A DNA stretch of 48,073 nucleotides from NCBI RefSeq assembly GCF_024756275.1, contig NZ_JANUGQ010000040.1:1-48073 (forward strand). The letters are read 5' to 3'. The position numbers were made by a program, and so were the translations under genes. Each line of letters starts with the position of its first letter. The stretch's first letter is position 1. The notes beneath the pieces were generated by a model. That model saw only the letters and a list, made by a program, of their open reading frames with translations. It ran no database searches and was not told the origin of the DNA. This document shows, piece after piece, positions 7,409 to 15,769 of this stretch. Source of the stretch: Streptomyces pyxinae (GTDB lineage Bacteria; Actinomycetota; Actinomycetes; Streptomycetales; Streptomycetaceae).

Positions 7409-10400
7409 ATGCCGGGGGCCGTCCGGCCGTCGCGGGTGGCGGCGGGAGCGGGTCGCGGCCAGGAGCGGGCTGAGGAGCTGACGTACACGGTGACGGCGGA
7501 ATTCCGGGGGCCCGCGGGGGCCCGTGCGGCGGAGGTGACCCGGGCGCTCGGCGCGGCGGACTGCGGGGAGGTGGCGGGCGACCCCGGGCGCCGGGCGCAG
7601 TACGCGGCGGACGCCTCCAACTACCGGCAGGTCCCGCTGGCCGTGGTCTTCCCGCGCGAACGGGCACATGTGCTCAACGCACTCGCGGTGTGCCGGGAGT
7701 TGGCGGTGCCGGTCACCGCCAGGGGCGCGGGCACCAGCACCTCGGGCCAGGCCGTCGGCGCGGGCGTGGTGCTCGACTTCTCCCGGTACTTCAACCGGCT
7801 GCTGGCGCTCGACCCGGAGGCCAGGACCGCCACCGTGGAGCCGGGAATCGTCCTGGACGACCTCCAGCGGGCGGCGGCCGGGCACGGGCTGCTCTTCGGC
7901 GCCGATCCGTCCACCCACAGCCGCTGCACCCTGGGCGGCATGATCGGCAACAACGCCTGCGGCACCCACTCGCTGGCCTGGGGCAAGACCTCGGACAATG
8001 TGGTCGAGCTGGAGGTGGTCACCTACCGGGGCACCGTCGTCCGGCTCGGCGGGACGACCCGGGAGGAGATCGACCGGATCGTCGCGGCGGGCGGCGAGCG
8101 GGGGCGGCTGGTGGGGGAGCTGCACCGGCTGGCACGGGACGAGCTGGCCACGCTCCGCACCGAGTTGGGCAGATTTCCCCGGCAGGTGTCGGGCTACGCG
8201 CTGGAACACCTGCTGCCGGAGCGCCGGTTCGACCTCGCCCGCGCCTTCACCGGCAGCGAGGGCACGCTCGGACTGGTGCTCTCCGCCACCGTCCGGCTGA
8301 TCGCCCCGCCACCCGCGCGCACACTGGTGGTGCTGGGCTTCGAGGACGCCTACGCGGCGGCGGACGCCGTGGTGCCGCTGCTGGCACACCGGCCACTGGC
8401 GCTGGAGGGCCTCGACCAGGCGCTCACCGACGTGGTGACCCGGCCGGAGACCCGGGCCGCCATCGACACCCTGCCCGCCGGCCGGGCCTGGCTCTTCGCG
8501 GAGCTGGGCGGCGAGGCGGCCGAACTGCCCGAGCGAGCCGCCGCGTTGGTGGAGACCGCCGCCGAGGCGCCCGGGAACACCGGGGGGCTGGTCATCGGGG
8601 ACCAGGCCCGTGCCCGGCGGCTCTGGCGGATCCGGGAGGACGGCGCGGGCCTCGCCACCCGCCGCCCGGACGGCTCCGAAGCCTGGCCCGGCTGGGAGGA
8701 CTCGGCGGTGCCGCCCGAGCGACTCGGCTCCTATCTGCGGGAGTTCCGGGCACTGATGGCGCGGTACGGCTACCAGGGCGCCGTCTACGGGCACTTCGGC
8801 GAGGGCTGTCTGCACGTTCGGATCGACTTCGACCTCACCACTCCGGAGGGCACCGCCGCCTTCCGCGCCTTCTCCGCCGAGGCGGCCGACCTGATCGCGG
8901 CCCACGGCGGCTCGCTCTCCGGCGAACACGGCGACGGCCAGGCCCGCTCCGCGCTGCTGCCCCGGATGTACTCGCCCCGGGCCATGGCGCTCTTCGGGCG
9001 GTTCAAGGACATCTGGGACCCGGACAACGGGCTGAACCCGGGCATCATCGTCCGTCCGCTCCCGGTCGACGGCAATCTGCGGATCCGCCCCGACCGGGAG
9101 CCGCTGCCGCTGGTCACGGTCTTCGCGTACGACTCCGACGGCGGCGACTTCGCCCGCGCCACCCGCCGGTGCGTGGGGGTCGGCAAGTGCCGCACCGCCG
9201 ACCACGGCACCGGGGTGATGTGCCCCAGCTACCGGGTCACCCGGGACGAGAAGGACTCCACCCGGGCCCGCGCCCGGCTGCTGCACGAGATGACCCGGGG
9301 CGACCTCCTCACCGACGGCTGGCGCTCCACCGAGGTACGGGACGTGCTCGACCTCTGCCTCTCCTGCAAGGGGTGCGCCTCGGACTGCCCGGTCGGGGTC
9401 GATGTGGCCACCTACAAGGCGGAGTTCCTCCACCACCACTACCGGGGGCGGCTCCGGCCCGCCCCGCACTACAGCATGGGCTGGCTGCCCGCGCTCGCCC
9501 GCTGGGCCTCCCGGGCGCCGGGCCCGGCCAACGCGCTGCTGGCCTCCCGGCTCGCCCCGCTGGTGAAGCGGCTGGGCGGGATCGCCGCCGAGCGGGAGCT
9601 GCCGCGCTTCGCCGACCGGACCTTCCTCTCCTGGTTCCGGCGGCGCGCCCCCGAGGGGGACGGGCGCCGGGGGCCCGTGGTGCTCTGGGTGGACTCGTTC
9701 AACAACCACTTCACCCCGGAGGTGCTCCGCGCCGGGGTGACCGTGCTGGAGGACGCCGGCTTCACGGTGCGGGTGCCCGGCGGCACCCAGTGCTGCGGGC
9801 TCACCTGGATCACCACCGGGCAGCTCGGGGTGGCCCGCCGGGTCGCCCGGCGGGCCGTCGCCGCCCTCGCGCCCGAGGCGCGCGCCGGGGTGCCGGTGGT
9901 CGGCCTGGAGCCCAGCTGCACGGCCACCCTCCGGTCCGACCTCCCCGAACTGCTGGGCGGGGACGAGCGGGCGGCGGCGGTCGGCCGGGCCACCGTGACG
10001 CTCGCCGAACTGCTGGAGCGGCGGGCACCGGACTGGGACGCACCCCGGATCGGGGCCCGTTCGCTCAGCCAGACCCACTGCCACCAGCACGCCACCTCCG
10101 GCTATGGCGCGGACGCCGCCCTGCTGCGCCGGATGGGCGTCGACAACACCGCGCTGAACTCCGGATGCTGCGGGCTGGCCGGGAACTTCGGCTTCGAGCG
10201 CGACCACTACGAGGTCTCGGTGGCGGCCGGCGAGCAGGTGCTGCTGCCGGCGGTGCGGGCGGCCGGGGCGGAGACGTACATCCTGGCGGACGGGTTCAGC
10301 TGCCGGACCCAGATCGCCCAGCGGACCGACCGCCGGGGCACCCATCTCGCGGAGCTGATCGCCGGGGCGCTGCGCCCGGCGGCGGGGGAGGCCCCCGGGA

Positions 10401-10486
10401 CCGGCAAGGGGACCGGGACCGTGGCCGGGAGCGGGAACGGCGCCGGGACCGGGAACGAGTCCGGGACCGGGTTCGGGCGGGAGTAG
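7409..10486 (+). CDS. giant FAD/Fe-S D-2-hydroxyacid dehydrogenase (YdiJ/Dld type)
   Basis: A 1025-residue fusion. The N-terminal half is an FAD-binding PCMH domain (ARGAGTSTSG near 105, GNNACGTHS near 180) followed by the FAD-oxidase C-terminal domain (HFGEGCLHVR near 461, GEHGDGQARS near 506). The C-terminal half carries two 4Fe-4S motifs (Cys around 585 and CLSCKGCASDCP near 651) and a CCG domain pair (CCGLTW near 795, SGCCGLAGNFG near 917). This layout matches D-lactate or D-2-hydroxyglutarate dehydrogenases that feed the respiratory chain. I chose the ATG at 7409 because GGAGG lies at 7393; upstream in-frame codons are repeat-derived. The last 30 residues are a Gly-Thr-Ser repeat. Role in the cluster is unclear. 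Confidence 0.88.
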   Translation: MPGAVRPSRVAAGAGRGQERAEELTYTVTAEFRGPAGARAAEVTRALGAADCGEVAGDPGRRAQYAADASNYRQVPLAVVFPRERAHVLNALAVCRELAVPVTARGAGTSTSGQAVGAGVVLDFSRYFNRLLALDPEARTATVEPGIVLDDLQRAAAGHGLLFGADPSTHSRCTLGGMIGNNACGTHSLAWGKTSDNVVELEVVTYRGTVVRLGGTTREEIDRIVAAGGERGRLVGELHRLARDELATLRTELGRFPRQVSGYALEHLLPERRFDLARAFTGSEGTLGLVLSATVRLIAPPPARTLVVLGFEDAYAAADAVVPLLAHRPLALEGLDQALTDVVTRPETRAAIDTLPAGRAWLFAELGGEAAELPERAAALVETAAEAPGNTGGLVIGDQARARRLWRIREDGAGLATRRPDGSEAWPGWEDSAVPPERLGSYLREFRALMARYGYQGAVYGHFGEGCLHVRIDFDLTTPEGTAAFRAFSAEAADLIAAHGGSLSGEHGDGQARSALLPRMYSPRAMALFGRFKDIWDPDNGLNPGIIVRPLPVDGNLRIRPDREPLPLVTVFAYDSDGGDFARATRRCVGVGKCRTADHGTGVMCPSYRVTRDEKDSTRARARLLHEMTRGDLLTDGWRSTEVRDVLDLCLSCKGCASDCPVGVDVATYKAEFLHHHYRGRLRPAPHYSMGWLPALARWASRAPGPANALLASRLAPLVKRLGGIAAERELPRFADRTFLSWFRRRAPEGDGRRGPVVLWVDSFNNHFTPEVLRAGVTVLEDAGFTVRVPGGTQCCGLTWITTGQLGVARRVARRAVAALAPEARAGVPVVGLEPSCTATLRSDLPELLGGDERAAAVGRATVTLAELLERRAPDWDAPRIGARSLSQTHCHQHATSGYGADAALLRRMGVDNTALNSGCCGLAGNFGFERDHYEVSVAAGEQVLLPAVRAAGAETYILADGFSCRTQIAQRTDRRGTHLAELIAGALRPAAGEAPGTGKGTGTVAGSGNGAGTGNESGTGFGRE

Positions 10487-10565
10487 CACTCCTGTCCCGG
10501 GTTTCACCCCGCTGTCTCGTCTTCACCCTTGACGCGTGATCCGGCCGGGAAGAAGACTGGTCGAC

Positions 10566-10604
10566 TGTTCCGTGATCTTGCGTCACACGATCTTGTGTTC
10601 CGTG
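10566..10604. promoter_or_regulatory. paired TGTTCCGTG direct repeats before the MFS gene
   Basis: TGTTCCGTG occurs at 10566-10574 and 10596-10604, about three helical turns apart, with GATCTTG also repeated between them. The same 9-mer is part of the inverted repeat at 1992. This is the only notable structure in the 246-base spacer 10487-10732. A TTGACG at about 10529 has no matching -10 box. Confidence 0.3.
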
Positions 10605-10732
10605 GCCGTGGCCGTGGTGTATGCCGTGCCGGGGGATCGTCCCGTCCCGGCTCCCGGTGGATCTCCGCCCGGTGGTCCCGTCGGCGTGCGGGGCCCGGGC
10701 GCCCGTCGGGCCCGTCGTGAGGAGGACCCCGT

Positions 10733-11935
10733 ATGCCCTACTTACCGGTACTGCGACGCCCGTCGGTGGTCCGGCTGCTCACCGGCAGCTGGGTGGGCCG
10801 GCTGCCCTCGGCGATGGCCGCCCTGGCGGTGCCGCTGGCGCTGCGGGAGGCGGGAGCGTCGTACGGCTTCGTCGGGCTGGCGGCGGGCACCTTCGCCATC
10901 GCGGCGGCGGTGGGCGCCCCGCTGGTGGGACGGCTGGTGGACCGGCGCGGCCAGACCATGATCCTGCTGGTCACGGCCGTGCTGGCGGCGGTCGGCTTCA
11001 TCACCGTGGCGACCGTCCCGGACAGCCGTCCGCTGGTGCTGTTCGGCGCCGCCGTGGCGGGCGCCGCCACCCCGCCGCTGGAGCCGTGTCTGCGCGCGCT
11101 GTGGCCGGATCTGGTCCCCGCCGACGATCTGGAGTCCGCCTACGCCCTGGACTCGAGCGCCCAGGAGCTGGTCTTCGTCGCCGGTCCGCTGGCGGTGGCG
11201 GCGACGGTGGCCGTGGCCTCGCCCGCCGTGGTGCTCTGGGTCCAGGCCGCGCTGGGCATCGCCGGAGTGCTGGTGGTGGCCACCGCCGGGCCCTCCCGGC
11301 GCTGGCGGGCCGCCACCCGGTCCACGGACTGGCTCGGGCCGCTCCGGGAACGGGGCCTGGTGCTGCTGCTCGTCTGTCTGGCCGGGGTCGGCTTCGCCAT
11401 CGGCACCCTGAACATCGTCGTCGTGCACTACGCGGAGGGGCGGGCCTTCCCGGGCGGCGCTCCCGGACTGCTGGCGCTGCACGCCGGCGGCTCACTGATC
11501 GGCGTGCTGATCTACGGGGCGCGGCGGTGGACGGCCGCGCTGCCGCTGCGCGCCCGGCTGCTGTCCCTGGGGCTGCTGCTCGGCTACTCGCTGCTGATCC
11601 TGGTGCCGCCGCCCCCGCTGATGGCGCCGCTGATGGTGCTGACCGGGCTGTTCCTGGCGCCGCTGCTGGCCACCACCTTCATGCTGGTGGGCGAGCTGGC
11701 GCCGGCCGGCACCACCACCGAGGCGTTCGCCTGGCTGATCACCCTCTTCGCCTCGGGCACCTCGCTGGGCTCGGCGGTCACCGGCGCGGTGCTCCAGCGG
11801 GGCGGAGAGCACTGGGGAGCCGCCCCCGGCGCCCTGGGGATCTCGGTCACGGTGCTGCTGCTCCTGGCCGGGCGCCGGGCGCTGCGGGTGCCCGGGGCGC
11901 CGGTGTCCCGAGCGGTGACCTCCGAGGTGGGATGA
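10733..11935 (+). CDS. MFS exporter 1, with a TTA codon
   Basis: A 400-residue major facilitator protein with about 12 hydrophobic segments. The loop 2-3 signature reads GRLVDRRGQT, and PPLEPCLRALWP and EAFAWLITL are shared almost exactly with the exporter at 14576. The ATG at 10733 has AGGAGG upstream. Codon 4 is TTA (10742-10744), the only in-frame TTA I found in a convincing gene here. In Streptomyces this makes translation depend on the bldA tRNA and so on development. It stands upstream of the CofB-like promoter and probably exports one of the nucleosides; substrate is inferred from position only. Confidence 0.85.
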   Translation: MPYLPVLRRPSVVRLLTGSWVGRLPSAMAALAVPLALREAGASYGFVGLAAGTFAIAAAVGAPLVGRLVDRRGQTMILLVTAVLAAVGFITVATVPDSRPLVLFGAAVAGAATPPLEPCLRALWPDLVPADDLESAYALDSSAQELVFVAGPLAVAATVAVASPAVVLWVQAALGIAGVLVVATAGPSRRWRAATRSTDWLGPLRERGLVLLLVCLAGVGFAIGTLNIVVVHYAEGRAFPGGAPGLLALHAGGSLIGVLIYGARRWTAALPLRARLLSLGLLLGYSLLILVPPPPLMAPLMVLTGLFLAPLLATTFMLVGELAPAGTTTEAFAWLITLFASGTSLGSAVTGAVLQRGGEHWGAAPGALGISVTVLLLLAGRRALRVPGAPVSRAVTSEVG

Positions 11936-12028
11936 GGCGGGGTGAGGTGATGCGGGGGCGCGCCGCAGGCGCCTGGGACGGCGATATTCGGCCGTTCTGC
12001 ATGGTGTTCGTCAGAGCCGTCCCGGCTG

Positions 12029-12058
12029 TTGACGGTCACTCAGTGGCATGACTAGGGT
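12029..12058 (+). promoter_or_regulatory. strong HrdB-type promoter upstream of the cof block
   Basis: TTGACG (12029-12034) and TAGGGT (12053-12058) are 18 bases apart, the best vegetative promoter match in the window. Predicted transcription start is 12065-12068, where a GTG in frame with the CofB-like gene stands at 12068. The next 250 bases have codon use unlike coding DNA, including a TTA, so they are more likely a long leader than protein. Confidence 0.65.
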
Positions 12059-12313
12059 GCGATCTCTGTGCGGCGCGGGCCCCGGTACGGGGCGCGGCCA
12101 CCTCTTCTCCGGCCGGATGTCCAGACATCTGCATATCGGTATATCGAGTACGGCGATTTACTCCGTCGGCCTGGCGTGCTGCGTCGTCTGTCACGCGGTC
12201 GGAACGGAACGTTTCTGAACAGTGCTTCCCCGCCCGGGGCTCCGGGACGGGACCGCTGCCATTCCTCTTCAGGGCCGACGGGTTCGCACCGTGAACCAGA
12301 ATGGACTCGAGAC

Positions 12314-13063
12314 GTGCGTGACGTACAAGGCGTGCCTACGAACGTGTACACGGACGTGTACACGGAAGTGCTGTCCCGGACGCCCGACATCTCCGGGCAC
12401 AGCAAGAAGGTCTGGCTCCTCGACTCCGGGACCTGCCTGGTCGAACTGATCCCCTCGCTCAGCAGTTTCACCTACAGTCGTAATGAACTGATCGACGGCA
12501 CCGGTGAGTTGCGGCTCGACTTCTTCGAACACGTCTCCGGGCGGCTGGCCGCTGAGGGCGTGCACACGGTCTTCCGGGAGCGGACCGGACCGCTCACCTA
12601 TCTGGCCGACTACCGCCCCTCGCCGCCCTTCGAGGTCATCGTCAAGAACCGGGCGACCGGCTCCACCATGCGCAAGTACCCGGGACTGTTCACCGAGGGG
12701 CAGCGGTTCGAGCGGCCCGTGGTGAAGTTCGACTACCGCGTCGACCCCGAGGACCAGCCGATCGGGGAGGACTACCTGCGGCTGCTCGGCATCGACGTGG
12801 AGGCGTTCCGGGACGCGGCACAGCGGTGCAACACCGTGCTGCGGAGGCTGCTGGAGCCGCTGGACCTCTGGGACTTCTGCCTGATCATCGCGCCCGACGA
12901 GGAGCACGGACTGGTGATCAACTCCGAGATCTCGCCGGACTGCATGCGGCTGCGTTCCGGGGCGGGCGAGTGCTACGACAAGGACCTCTTCCGGCAGGGC
13001 GCGTCCGGTGAAGAGATCATCAAGCGCTGGACCGAGCTGATGCGGCTCGTCACCCATGCCTGA
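12314..13063 (+). CDS. cofB: CofB-like SAICAR synthetase homologue (coformycin ring formation)
   Basis: A divergent PurC-fold protein. Recognisable landmarks are FEVIVKNRATGS (PurC RN-x-AAGS motif), PVVKFDYR, GEDYLRLLGID, LWDFCLIIA and the active-site region SEISPDCMRL followed by DKDLFRQG. It lacks the usual N-terminal GKxRxLY motif. In Streptomyces kaniharaensis, CofB is a SAICAR synthetase homologue that turns a histidine-pathway intermediate into 8-ketocoformycin 5'-phosphate. Assignment as CofB rests on the 8-base overlap with an SDR gene downstream and on the presence of a second PurC homologue at 17013. The start is uncertain: GTG codons at 12068, 12314, 12332 and 12368 are all in frame and none has a strong ribosome binding site. 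Confidence 0.72.
   Translation: MRDVQGVPTNVYTDVYTEVLSRTPDISGHSKKVWLLDSGTCLVELIPSLSSFTYSRNELIDGTGELRLDFFEHVSGRLAAEGVHTVFRERTGPLTYLADYRPSPPFEVIVKNRATGSTMRKYPGLFTEGQRFERPVVKFDYRVDPEDQPIGEDYLRLLGIDVEAFRDAAQRCNTVLRRLLEPLDLWDFCLIIAPDEEHGLVINSEISPDCMRLRSGAGECYDKDLFRQGASGEEIIKRWTELMRLVTHA
12343..12364. promoter_or_regulatory. twin 10-bp palindromes near the CofB start
   Basis: CGTGTACACG is a perfect palindrome present at 12343-12352 and again at 12355-12364, 12 bases apart. They lie at the extreme 5' end of the CofB-like gene, or directly before it if the GTG at 12368 is the true start. They could bind a dimeric regulator or form an RNA structure affecting translation. Confidence 0.35.
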
Positions 13064-13865
13064 GGCACCCGGAGCGGACGGGAGCGGTCCCGGGGCCGAC
13101 GGGGGTGCCCCCGGGGCGGACATGGGCGGTCCCGGGGCGGCCGGGCGCGACGGTGTTTCCGGCCGGCGGGGCTCCGCGCGGCAGCGGCTGGCGCTGGTGA
13201 CCGGGTCCAACCGGGGGACCGGCCGGGCCGTCCGTCAGCGGCTGGTCGCGGACGGGTTCACCGTACGCTGCCTCAACCGGAGTTCCTGCGCGGACCATAC
13301 GGACCCGGTGGTGGCCGATCTGGCCGACGGCGGGGCGGCGTCCGAGGCGGCCCGCGCGGTGCTGGCGGACGCCCCGGCCCTGGATCTGCTGGTCCTCAAC
13401 GCGGTGGCCCGGGGGCTGGGCCGGGTGGACGAACTGTCGCCCGAGGACTGGGACGAGGCGCTGGCGGTCAACCTCACCGCCACGGTACGGATCATCCAGG
13501 CGGCGCTGCCCCTGCTGCGGGCGGCCGGCGGGCACATCGTGCTGATGGGCTCGCACGCCGGGGACCGGCCGTTCGAGGGCGGCCTCGCGTACTGCGCGAC
13601 CAAGGCGGCGCTGCGGTCGGTGGCCGAGGTGCTGCTGCTGGAGGAGCGGCCCAACGGGGTGCGGACCACGCTGGTCAACCCGGGCGCCATCCGCAACTTC
13701 GACGACGACTTCTCGGAGTACAAGATGAGTGTCGAGTCGGTGGCGTCGGTGGTGTCCTGGGTGGTCGCGGCCCCGGCCGACACCGTGCTGGGCGAGGTCG
13801 AACTGCGGCCCGCCCGCCTCGCCGCCCCGCCTTCGGTGGGACTCGACCGGTTGCAGCATGTGTGA
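13056..13865 (+). CDS. cofA: CofA-like short-chain dehydrogenase
   Basis: A classical SDR of 269 residues. The cofactor motif is TGSNRGTGR near residue 50, LNAVA corresponds to the NAG region, and the catalytic Ser and Tyr-x3-Lys are in MGSHAG and YCATK. The first 45 residues are a Gly/Ala/Pro/Asp repeat and probably disordered. The ATG at 13056 overlaps the end of the CofB-like gene by 8 bases, implying coupling. In coformycin biosynthesis an NADPH-dependent dehydrogenase, CofA, reduces the 8-keto group of the CofB product, and PenA-type SDRs do the same for pentostatin. That role fits here but is inferred from context. Confidence 0.72.
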   Translation: MPEAPGADGSGPGADGGAPGADMGGPGAAGRDGVSGRRGSARQRLALVTGSNRGTGRAVRQRLVADGFTVRCLNRSSCADHTDPVVADLADGGAASEAARAVLADAPALDLLVLNAVARGLGRVDELSPEDWDEALAVNLTATVRIIQAALPLLRAAGGHIVLMGSHAGDRPFEGGLAYCATKAALRSVAEVLLLEERPNGVRTTLVNPGAIRNFDDDFSEYKMSVESVASVVSWVVAAPADTVLGEVELRPARLAAPPSVGLDRLQHV

Positions 13866-13900
13866 CGGGGTGCGCACACCGGGGCCGGGGCGGGCCCGCG

Positions 13901-13999
13901 TCTCCGGGGTGTGTCCGGGGCGGCCGTACGTCTCCGGGGTGTGTCCGGGGCGGCCGTACGTCTCCGGGGTGTGTCCGGGGCGGTCGTACCTCTCCGGGG
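13901..13999. repeat. 30-bp tandem repeat, just over three copies
   Basis: The phrase TCTCCGGGG starts at 13901, 13931, 13961 and 13991; the first three copies are nearly identical over 30 bases and the fourth is cut short. The array fills most of the spacer between the CofA-like gene and the orphan protein. Being 30 bases, it also reads as a 10-residue peptide repeat, but no start or ribosome site supports translation. Confidence 0.9.
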
Positions 14000-14051
14000 C
14001 GGACCCGGCCGGGACCTCTTACGGGACCCCTTATTCGACGGGAGTGTTGTG

Positions 14052-14579
14052 ATGGTGCCGCACAGCTTCGTCACCGACTGGAACCCGGAGTCCGGGGTGC
14101 TGACGGCGGTCCCGTCCGGCGCCCCGGCCACCGGCGGCCCCCCGCCCGGAGCGGCTGGGGGCCTTGGAGCGGCCGGAGTGCCGGGGGCGGCCGGGGGCCC
14201 CGGAGCAGCCGGGGTGGCCGGACCCGACGGATCGACCGGAGCGGCCGGGGATAATCCGGTCGGGTTCCGGGCGGTGGCGTCGGTGGCCTTCGCCGCCGAC
14301 GGGGAGGTCTGCGCGGTCGACGTGCCGGACCTGCCCGAACGCCTCACCCCGGCCATCCCCCGGGCCCACGGCGCGGAGTCGGTCGGATACGCCTGGCTGG
14401 ACAACGGCTGGCTGTGGATTCCGCTCACCGGCGACCGGGCCGACCGCCGGCGCTCCGGGCTGGCCGAGGTCGAGGTACGGCTGCGCAGCGCGGAGGTTAC
14501 GGGTCTGTTCCTGCGCTTCCTCGACGAGGAGCCCGGGGCGTCCGGTGACCGGGGCACGGCGGAGGAGACCGTCAGGTGA
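14052..14579 (+). CDS. orphan 175-residue protein in the cof block
   Basis: I do not recognise this protein. It begins with MVPHSFVTDWNPESG, has a 45-residue collagen-like Gly/Ala/Pro stretch, then a folded-looking region of alternating beta strands (VASVAFAADGEVCAVDVPDL, YAWLDNGWLWIPL, GLAEVEVRLRSA). No signal peptide or membrane segment is seen. The ATG at 14052 has GGGAG upstream. Its TGA overlaps the GTG of the next exporter gene, so it is co-translated with an export function. Codon use is typical of the neighbours, so it is probably a real gene. Immunity, chaperone or catalytic roles are all open. Confidence 0.6.
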   Translation: MVPHSFVTDWNPESGVLTAVPSGAPATGGPPPGAAGGLGAAGVPGAAGGPGAAGVAGPDGSTGAAGDNPVGFRAVASVAFAADGEVCAVDVPDLPERLTPAIPRAHGAESVGYAWLDNGWLWIPLTGDRADRRRSGLAEVEVRLRSAEVTGLFLRFLDEEPGASGDRGTAEETVR

Positions 14580-15769
14580 GTTACGCGGCACTGCTCGGCC
14601 GGCCGGCCGTTCCGGTCGCCCTCGGCGGCGCGCTGCTCGGGCGGCTGCCGACCGCCATGACGGCGCTCGCCATGACCCTCACGCTCCGCGCCCATGGCGC
14701 CGGCTTCCGGTTCATCGGGGTGGCCACCGCGGTGCTCGCCGTGGCGGGCGCGGCCGGCGGACCGGCGCTGAGCCGGCTGGCCGACCGGCGGGGCCAGACC
14801 CGGGTCCTGGTGGCCGGCGCCCTGGTGTCCGCCGGCGGCATTCTGCTCGTCGCCCTGGCGCCCGCCTCCCGGCCCGCTGTGCTGGCGGGCGCCGCGCTCG
14901 CCGGGGCCGCCGCCCCGCCGCTGGAGCCGTGTCTGCGGGCACTGTGGCCGGTGCTGGTCGGCCAGGAGAACCTCCAGCGGGCGTACGCGCTGGACGCGGC
15001 GGCCCAGGAACTCGTCTTCATCGGCGGCCCGTTGCTGGTCTCGGCCACCGTGGCGCTGGCCCCGCCCGAGGCGGCCGTGGCACTCTCCGCCGCCCTCTGC
15101 CTGGCGGGCACCCTGGTGATGGCGGGTTCCCGCCCCTCCCGGGAGTGGCGGGGCAGTCCCGGCGGCGGTGACTGGCTCGGGCCGCTGCGCAGCCGGGCGC
15201 TGATCCTGCTCTTCCTCGGACTGGCCGGGGCGGGCTCGGCCATCGGCGGCCTGAACATCGTGGCGGTGGCCTATGCCGAGCGGCACCCGCTGCCCGGCGG
15301 GGCGGGCACCCTGCTGGCGCTCTCCGCCTGCGGCGCGCTGATCGGCGCGGTGCTCTACGGGCGGAGCCGGTGGAGCCTCGCCCCGACGGCCCGGGCGGTG
15401 CTCTTCGGCGCCGGGCTGACCGTGACGTACCTGCTGGTGGCCCTGATGGCCCCGGTGCCGGTGATGGTGCCGGTCTGCCTCTCCACCGGCTTCTTCCTCT
15501 CCCCGCTGCTGGTGGTCTCCTTCTCGCTGGTGGACGCGCTGGCCCCGGCGGGCACCGTCACCGAGGCGTTCGCCTGGCTGATTACCCTGCTCACCACCGG
15601 TACCGCCCTCGGCTCCGCGCTCGCCGGGTACGTCTCGGACCTCACAGGCCCGGGCCCGGCCGCCGCCGCCACGGCGCTCTGCGCCCTGCTGGGCACCGGC
15701 TTCCTGCTGCTCTGCCACCGGCTGCCGGAGAGCGCCCGGCAGCGGTCCGAGGCCCCGGTGGCCGGATGA
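14576..15769 (+). CDS. MFS exporter 2
   Basis: A 397-residue major facilitator protein, paralogous to the exporter at 10733: LSRLADRRGQT, PPLEPCLRALWP, YALDAAAQELVFIGGP and TEAFAWLITL line up closely. Start is the GTG overlapping the TGA of the orphan gene (GTGA), and its own TGA overlaps the ATG of the HAD gene (ATGA). This places it in the middle of a coupled cof-block operon, so coformycin or a related nucleoside is the likely cargo. It has no TTA codon, unlike its paralogue. Confidence 0.85.
   Translation: MSYAALLGRPAVPVALGGALLGRLPTAMTALAMTLTLRAHGAGFRFIGVATAVLAVAGAAGGPALSRLADRRGQTRVLVAGALVSAGGILLVALAPASRPAVLAGAALAGAAAPPLEPCLRALWPVLVGQENLQRAYALDAAAQELVFIGGPLLVSATVALAPPEAAVALSAALCLAGTLVMAGSRPSREWRGSPGGGDWLGPLRSRALILLFLGLAGAGSAIGGLNIVAVAYAERHPLPGGAGTLLALSACGALIGAVLYGRSRWSLAPTARAVLFGAGLTVTYLLVALMAPVPVMVPVCLSTGFFLSPLLVVSFSLVDALAPAGTVTEAFAWLITLLTTGTALGSALAGYVSDLTGPGPAAAATALCALLGTGFLLLCHRLPESARQRSEAPVAG

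Noticed and set aside
7278..7481. Small frames reading MPDAGCR repeats
   Set aside because: They arise from the heptamer repeat and have no start signals of their own.
6719..10507. 1262-codon open frame antisense to the FAD/Fe-S enzyme
   Set aside because: Long only because GC-rich DNA has few stop codons; composition is repetitive and the sense strand encodes a complete conserved enzyme.
12068..12313. N-terminal coding extension of the CofB-like protein
   Set aside because: Codon use is unlike the rest (many A/T third positions and a TTA) and no PurC similarity is visible; kept only as a finding about leader control.
13901..13999. Possible CRISPR array
   Set aside because: Units are directly contiguous with no unique spacers and only three copies.
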